A stretch of 9,692 bases of DNA, taken from the NCBI GenBank assembly GCA_028872975.1, contig JAGWNV010000076.1, positions 1-9,692 on the forward strand, written 5' to 3'. Below are positions 6,661 to 9,692 of this stretch, in pieces. Every line of letters starts with the position of its first letter. The first letter of the stretch is position 1. The translations under genes were made by a program, and so were the position numbers. This DNA is from Acidobacteriota bacterium (GTDB taxonomy: Bacteria; Actinomycetota; Acidimicrobiia; Acidimicrobiales; UBA8190). Below the pieces are notes generated by a model, which was not told the DNA's origin, ran no database searches, and worked only from the letters and a program-made list of their open reading frames with translations.

Positions 6661-7655
6661 CCCGCCTGCGGGCCGGAGGCAGCCTCCTCGGCGAGGCGCC
6701 GGTAGTGGTCGCGCCAGATGAGCCGGTACAGGGGCACGGCCCGGGGGATGTCACGCAGTCCCGGGATGAACGGCAGCAGGGCCAGCCCGAGGGTGAGGAG
6801 CATCATGAGCGCCCACACGAGGGCGTCGGCGTTGGCGCTCGAGTTGAAGGGCGCGATCTGGTACCACATCGTGTAGAGCCACAGCCAGGCCTGGCCGGGG
6901 AAGTTGCCCGTCTCGTTCATCATCCCCCACTGGTCACCGGAGAGATGCTGAGCCTGCGCCTTGTCGGCCAGGTACGACCCGTCGGCGATGAACAGCAGGG
7001 GCTTCGTGTAATCGGTGCCGTAGAACTGCGGCGAGGCGAGCAGGTCGGCGTCGAGACTGCCGGTACGGGCCATGGAGAGGAGCGACTGCATCATGGGCGC
7101 CACCGGCCCGTAGTCCCGGGCCGGGAGGACCACGTCGGTGCCCGAGAACTGCACCTTGTCGAGGCCCTTGGTGTAGGCGGTGGTCCAGGCCTGCTGATCC
7201 GAAGCCGATGCCGCGTCGTAGCGGGCCAGGGCGGCCCGCAGGGTCGGGTCGGTCTGGGCCGAGAGGGCGAGCGGCGAGAGGACGAAGTCCTGGGCGGCGT
7301 CCACCGGCGTGTGCACGCCGATCCACTGCTGGGGGTTCAGGAAGAAGATCTTCTGGCCCGAGCCGGTGGCGGTGTTGTAGGGCGGCCCGTAGCCGGCCGT
7401 CGGGCTGCTCCCGTCGAGCTCGCTCACGGCGGTGGCCAGGAAGTCACCCGGCGTGGCCTGGGACCACTGCCGGATGGTGACGGGGCGGTCGTCGGGGGAC
7501 GAGAACACCACCGCCCCGATGACGGCCAGGACGGCCACCACCACGAGGGCGATGACGAACTCCTTGGCCAGGTCGTAGTGGATCTTCGGGCCCTGCCAGT
7601 CGGCGTCGTCGGGCTCGGCGCTGGCCTCGGCGAGGCTCTGGGTCTCCTCGGCCAT
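6627..7655 (-). CDS. Membrane partner of cytochrome b: large extracytoplasmic domain with subunit-IV-like tail
   Basis: A 342-residue protein not assignable to a named family. Residues 1-32 are soluble (DWQGPKIHYDLAKE). A clear membrane helix spans about 33-52. About 200 residues (53-252) then follow, probably outside the membrane. They hold conserved-looking blocks such as YGPPYN, FLNPQQWIGVHTP, ARDYGPV and FYGTDYTKPLLF. A Trp/Tyr-rich amphipathic or membrane segment is at 255-270 and a firm helix at about 277-297. The tail IPGLRDIPRAVPLYRLIWR resembles the C-terminus of cytochrome b/subunit IV proteins as I remember them. No Pro-Glu/Asp-Trp-Tyr quinol motif, CxxCH heme site or cysteine is present. 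It starts three bases after cytochrome b with AAGGAGG at 7664-7670. By position and tail it replaces subunit IV; its activity is unknown. Confidence 0.8.
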   Translation of the reverse strand: MAEETQSLAEASAEPDDADWQGPKIHYDLAKEFVIALVVVAVLAVIGAVVFSSPDDRPVTIRQWSQATPGDFLATAVSELDGSSPTAGYGPPYNTATGSGQKIFFLNPQQWIGVHTPVDAAQDFVLSPLALSAQTDPTLRAALARYDAASASDQQAWTTAYTKGLDKVQFSGTDVVLPARDYGPVAPMMQSLLSMARTGSLDADLLASPQFYGTDYTKPLLFIADGSYLADKAQAQHLSGDQWGMMNETGNFPGQAWLWLYTMWYQIAPFNSSANADALVWALMMLLTLGLALLPFIPGLRDIPRAVPLYRLIWRDHYRRLAEEAASGPQAGQPPAARMPLR

Positions 7656-7658
7656 GGC

Positions 7659-8351
7659 TCAGGCCTCCTTCGATCCGTCGGGGCCGGGGCCGTCCGCACC
7701 CAGCCGGGCGGGGACGGCGCTTCTCACCTTGATGGGCCGCACCACGCCCCGGTGCCGGACCAGGAGCAGGTGCAGGCCCACCAGCACGGCCACGCACACC
7801 GGCAGGAGCAGCACGTGCCAGAGCAGCATCTGGCCGAAGTTCATGACGTTGAACAGGGCCCCGACCCCCACCGAGTTGAGCCCGTCCTTGGCCTGGGTGG
7901 AGATCCACTGCGAGTCGAAGTTCTGCTGGGACAGGTAACCGGTGAAGGCGGTGCCGATCGAGACCACGAACGAGACGACCCCGGTGATCCAGGTGGCGCG
8001 TCGCCGGCCGCGCCAGGCCGCCATGAAGAACTTCCCCCACAGGTGGATCACCATGAAGAAGAAGAAGAGCTCCACGCTCCACAGGTGGATGCTGTTGAAG
8101 AACAGCCCGACCTTCGACACGTGCCACCACGAGGGGCCCCGCCAGACGAGCACGACCCCCGAGACGAGGATCACGACGAAGGCGGCCAGGGTCAGCACTC
8201 CGAACACGTAGACCCAGGAGGCGACGTAGCTGGGCTGCTTGTCGGGGAGCAGCTTCTCCGGCGGCAGCGCCCGCACCGCCGCCCGGCGCAGGCCGCCCGT
8301 CCACGAGGGGGTCTCGACAGGGTCGACGGCGGGGGGCACCTGCGTCGTCAT
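7659..8351 (-). CDS. Cytochrome b (b6-type) diheme membrane subunit, divergent quinol site
   Basis: A 230-residue membrane protein equal to the N-terminal four-helix half of cytochrome b, which carries two b hemes in bc1 and b6f complexes. Helices lie at about 44-70, 84-107, 122-140 and 172-198. Heme ligands are His89 and His103 in helix B (H-x13-H) and His179 and His194 in helix D (H-x14-H, the b6-type spacing). RRATWITG before helix C and FTGYL after it are standard. After FTGYL the expected Pro-Trp motif and following quinol-site helix are replaced by SQQNFDSQWISTQ, and the loop to helix D is short. The only cysteine is in helix D, so no covalent heme site at the N-terminus is seen. Its start overlaps the upstream 52-residue gene by ATGA, and GAGGAGG at 8357-8363 precedes it. 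Confidence 0.9.
   Translation of the reverse strand: MTTQVPPAVDPVETPSWTGGLRRAAVRALPPEKLLPDKQPSYVASWVYVFGVLTLAAFVVILVSGVVLVWRGPSWWHVSKVGLFFNSIHLWSVELFFFFMVIHLWGKFFMAAWRGRRRATWITGVVSFVVSIGTAFTGYLSQQNFDSQWISTQAKDGLNSVGVGALFNVMNFGQMLLWHVLLLPVCVAVLVGLHLLLVRHRGVVRPIKVRSAVPARLGADGPGPDGSKEA
7664..7670 (-). promoter_or_regulatory. Strong ribosome binding site for the 342-residue partner
   Basis: AAGGAGG on the minus strand, eight bases before the ATG at 7655 and inside the last codons of the cytochrome b gene. It is a near-perfect Shine-Dalgarno and fixes this start. Confidence 0.75.
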
Positions 8352-8506
8352 CGCTGCCTCCTCGAGGCCCTGAAGGGGATGACGATGGCCAGGGCGAAGA
8401 CCACGAGCATGGCCAGGATCACGAGGGCGTTGGCCACCGAGAGCTGGATGAAGCCCCAGTGGAGGTAGTGCCCCGGATGGTTGAGGTCCACCAGCGCGGC
8501 GAGCAT
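8348..8506 (-). CDS. 52-residue single-span membrane peptide of the cytochrome b module
   Basis: A short gene found by reading the minus strand upstream of cytochrome b. The peptide begins MLAALVDLNHPGHYLHWGF. It has one strongly hydrophobic helix at about 24-44, a conserved-looking SVANALVI start to that helix, and a basic end (FRASRRQR). The positive-inside rule places the C-terminus in the cytoplasm and the N-terminus, with His10, His13 and His16, outside. Its TGA shares bases with the cytochrome b ATG (ATGA), so translation is almost certainly coupled. That coupling is the main reason to treat so small a frame as real. Small single-helix subunits are common in cytochrome complexes, and this one is probably an accessory subunit. 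No Shine-Dalgarno precedes its ATG. Confidence 0.75.
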   Translation of the reverse strand: MLAALVDLNHPGHYLHWGFIQLSVANALVILAMLVVFALAIVIPFRASRRQR

Positions 8507-8512
8507 TGCTGA

Positions 8513-8518
8513 AGGATC
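8513..8518 (-). promoter_or_regulatory. Possible -10 element for the cytochrome b module
   Basis: Minus-strand GATCCT ends six bases before the ATG at 8506, the spacing expected for a leaderless transcript, and that ATG lacks a Shine-Dalgarno. The first base departs from TAnnnT and no -35 is visible, so this is weak. If real, it would let the three membrane genes be expressed apart from the ferredoxin pair. Confidence 0.28.
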
Positions 8519-8593
8519 ACCCCAGGCGGCCCCAGGGGGGCAGGGCAGAAAGTCCCGAACCGCCGCCCGCGGAAGGCCCCTCGGGGAGCCCGG

Positions 8594-8854
8594 TCAGCCC
8601 CGGCGGCTGGAGGCCAGTCGGACCGCCGCCGGCGCCGGTGCCCCGGTCTCGGGAGCGTCGACGAGGGCCAGCGCCCGTCGCGGGCAATCGGCCACGGCCT
8701 TGCGGGCCAGGTCCACGAGCTTGGCGGGAACAGCACCGGAGGAGACGACGGGATAGCCCCATTCGTCGACCCCGATCAGCTCGGGGAGCAGCTCGGCGCA
8801 GTAGCCGTAGGCGTCGCAGGCGACGGGGTCGACCCGAAGGCGCGTCCCCGTCAT
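8594..8854 (-). CDS. Single-cluster ferredoxin, [3Fe-4S] type
   Basis: An 86-residue soluble electron carrier. The cluster motif is CDAYGYC (Cys13 and Cys19) with a distant CP (Cys57-Pro58). The position that would hold the middle cysteine of a [4Fe-4S] site is Tyr16, so a three-cysteine [3Fe-4S] cluster is expected, as in actinobacterial ferredoxins that serve cytochromes P450. The frame around it (RVDPVACDAYGYCAELLPE, DEWGYP, ARKAVADCPRRALAL) is standard for this group, with a short Ala/Pro-rich tail after residue 66. The ATG at 8854 overlaps the TGA of the NuoF-like gene (ATGA), so the two are translationally coupled and the NuoF-like protein is its likely redox partner. The next gene leftward begins after an 87-base gap. 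Confidence 0.88.
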   Translation of the reverse strand: MTGTRLRVDPVACDAYGYCAELLPELIGVDEWGYPVVSSGAVPAKLVDLARKAVADCPRRALALVDAPETGAPAPAAVRLASSRRG

Positions 8855-9692
8855 CGCCCCGCCCCCGGCCTCGGCGGCAGCGGGGCGGGCCCCGGTGCGG
8901 GGGCGGGGAAGAGGGCCTGGCGGTTCCAGGCCGGGCAGGGACGACGCCGGGCGTGGGCGGCGACGTCGTCGGCGAAGGCAGCGAGGGCGCTCCGGACGAG
9001 CCGGACCGCCCCGTCGGGGAGCCGGCAGGCGCCCCGGCCCTCGACGAGCCCGAGGCGCAGGTCCAGCCGTTCGAGCAGCCGCCGGTCGGCGCCGCCCCGG
9101 GTGAGCAGCGCCAGGTCCTCGGCGAGGGCCGGCAGCCCAAAGGTGCACGGCCCGCACTGGCCGGCGCTCTGACCGGCGAGATAGGCGACGATCCGGGCCG
9201 TCTCGGCCACCCCGCAGGCGCCCTCGGGAACCACCCCCACGATGCCGGCGCCGACCGCCGCGCCCCGTGCCGCCAGCGGCGCCGGCGCGTAGGCGACGTC
9301 GAGATGGTCGCCGGAGAGGAAGGCGCCCCCGTAGCCGCCGAGGAGCACCCCCTGGGGCCGGCCCGACCAGCCGCCGAGCTCGAGGACGGCGCCGAGGGGC
9401 GTGCCGAGCTCCACCTCGACGACGCCGGGGTGGGGGAGGCCCCCGCAGAGGGTCACGAGGGTGGTGCCGGGCGCGTCGGGGAGCCCGGCGGTGCGGAACC
9501 AGTCGGCGCCGTGGCGGGCGACGAGGGCCAGCTGCGCCATCGTCTCGGCGTTCTGTACGAGGGCAGGGCGGCGGCGGACCGAGAGGGGCACGGTCTTGTC
9601 GGGCCGGAAGGCGGGAAGGCCGCGTCCACCGCCCACCCAGTCGGCGAGCGCCGACTCCTCGCCCGCCGCGTACCGGCCCGGGGGTTGCTCGA
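8851..9692 (-). CDS. NuoF-like flavin/Fe-S oxidoreductase subunit, C-terminal part (cut at window edge)
   Basis: The last 279 residues of a protein related to the NADH-binding 51-kDa subunit NuoF; the N-terminal FMN/NADH part lies beyond the window. Visible pieces, numbered from the first full codon at 9690, are GRYAAGEESAL (5-15), matching the GEETALL flavin-region motif; RPALVQNAETMAQLA; an SLBB-like stretch around GVVEVELGTPLGAVLELGG; and the Fe-S domain with SAGQCGPC (175-182) and GACRLPDG (Cys222). NuoF normally has SCGxCxPC. Here the first cysteine is Ala176, leaving Cys179, Cys182 and Cys222. I recall this variant from other actinobacterial NuoF-like proteins encoded beside ferredoxins. 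A Pro-rich tail ends the protein. With the overlapping ferredoxin gene it probably forms an NAD(P)H-ferredoxin type electron-transfer pair. It does not look like part of a complex I operon here. Confidence 0.87.
   Translation of the reverse strand, partial: EQPPGRYAAGEESALADWVGGGRGLPAFRPDKTVPLSVRRRPALVQNAETMAQLALVARHGADWFRTAGLPDAPGTTLVTLCGGLPHPGVVEVELGTPLGAVLELGGWSGRPQGVLLGGYGGAFLSGDHLDVAYAPAPLAARGAAVGAGIVGVVPEGACGVAETARIVAYLAGQSAGQCGPCTFGLPALAEDLALLTRGGADRRLLERLDLRLGLVEGRGACRLPDGAVRLVRSALAAFADDVAAHARRRPCPAWNRQALFPAPAPGPAPLPPRPGAGR

Noticed and set aside
5835..8468. An 877-codon open frame on the plus strand across the SDR and the cytochrome b module
   Set aside because: It runs out of frame through the SDR and antisense through three membrane genes that have intact family motifs and ribosome binding sites. 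The translation is low-complexity Arg/Gly/His/Glu.
8520..8540. Direct repeat CCCCAGG, two copies ten bases apart, followed by a G run
   Set aside because: It is short and made of bases that dominate the region; there is no inverted partner to make a terminator or operator.
1..9692. tRNA or rRNA genes, CRISPR repeats, insertion sequences, integrase or phage genes
   Set aside because: None was recognised on either strand; the window reads as chromosomal metabolic genes of uniform composition.

Overview
The window is very GC-rich, with G/C-dominated third codon positions and frequent GTG starts. Several gene families here are typical of actinobacteria: a DUF664-type DinB protein, a mycobacterial-like VOC protein, a one-cluster ferredoxin and the NuoF-like protein beside it. 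An actinomycete, perhaps of class Acidimicrobiia, fits best; the class is inference from gene style, not from a marker gene. No tRNA, rRNA, CRISPR array, insertion sequence, integrase or prophage gene is visible.

Plus strand, left part (89-5477). argS, apparently complete, comes first. A run of small-metabolism genes follows: a zinc-dependent medium-chain dehydrogenase, a VOC protein starting inside its stop codon, a DinB/DUF664 protein, and a small helical protein of unknown function starting at the DinB stop codon. A GC hairpin follows that run. Next come an NTF2/SnoaL-like protein and a PaaI-type hotdog thioesterase. These look like detoxification or side-chain metabolism genes, but no single pathway can be named.

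Centre (5444-6660). A DUF1801 protein on the minus strand and a short-chain dehydrogenase on the plus strand diverge from a 59-base gap. The dehydrogenase appears to be leaderless. Both genes end in 34-bp convergent overlaps with their neighbours.

Minus strand, right part (6627-9692). All genes point left. In transcription order they are: the C-terminal part of a NuoF-like flavin/Fe-S protein (cut by the window edge), a [3Fe-4S]-type ferredoxin overlapping it by ATGA, an 87-base gap, a 52-residue single-span membrane peptide, a diheme cytochrome b of the b6 type overlapping the peptide by ATGA, and a 342-residue membrane protein with a large extracytoplasmic domain. The last three are tightly coupled and probably form one membrane complex. 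The cytochrome b keeps its four heme histidines but has lost the usual Pro-Trp quinol-site motif. Its partner resembles cytochrome b subunit IV only at the extreme C-terminus. A working model is that the NuoF-like protein and ferredoxin handle soluble electrons and the cytochrome b module moves them across the membrane. Physical linkage of the two halves is not shown by the sequence. This module is the best candidate for an uncharacterised system here.
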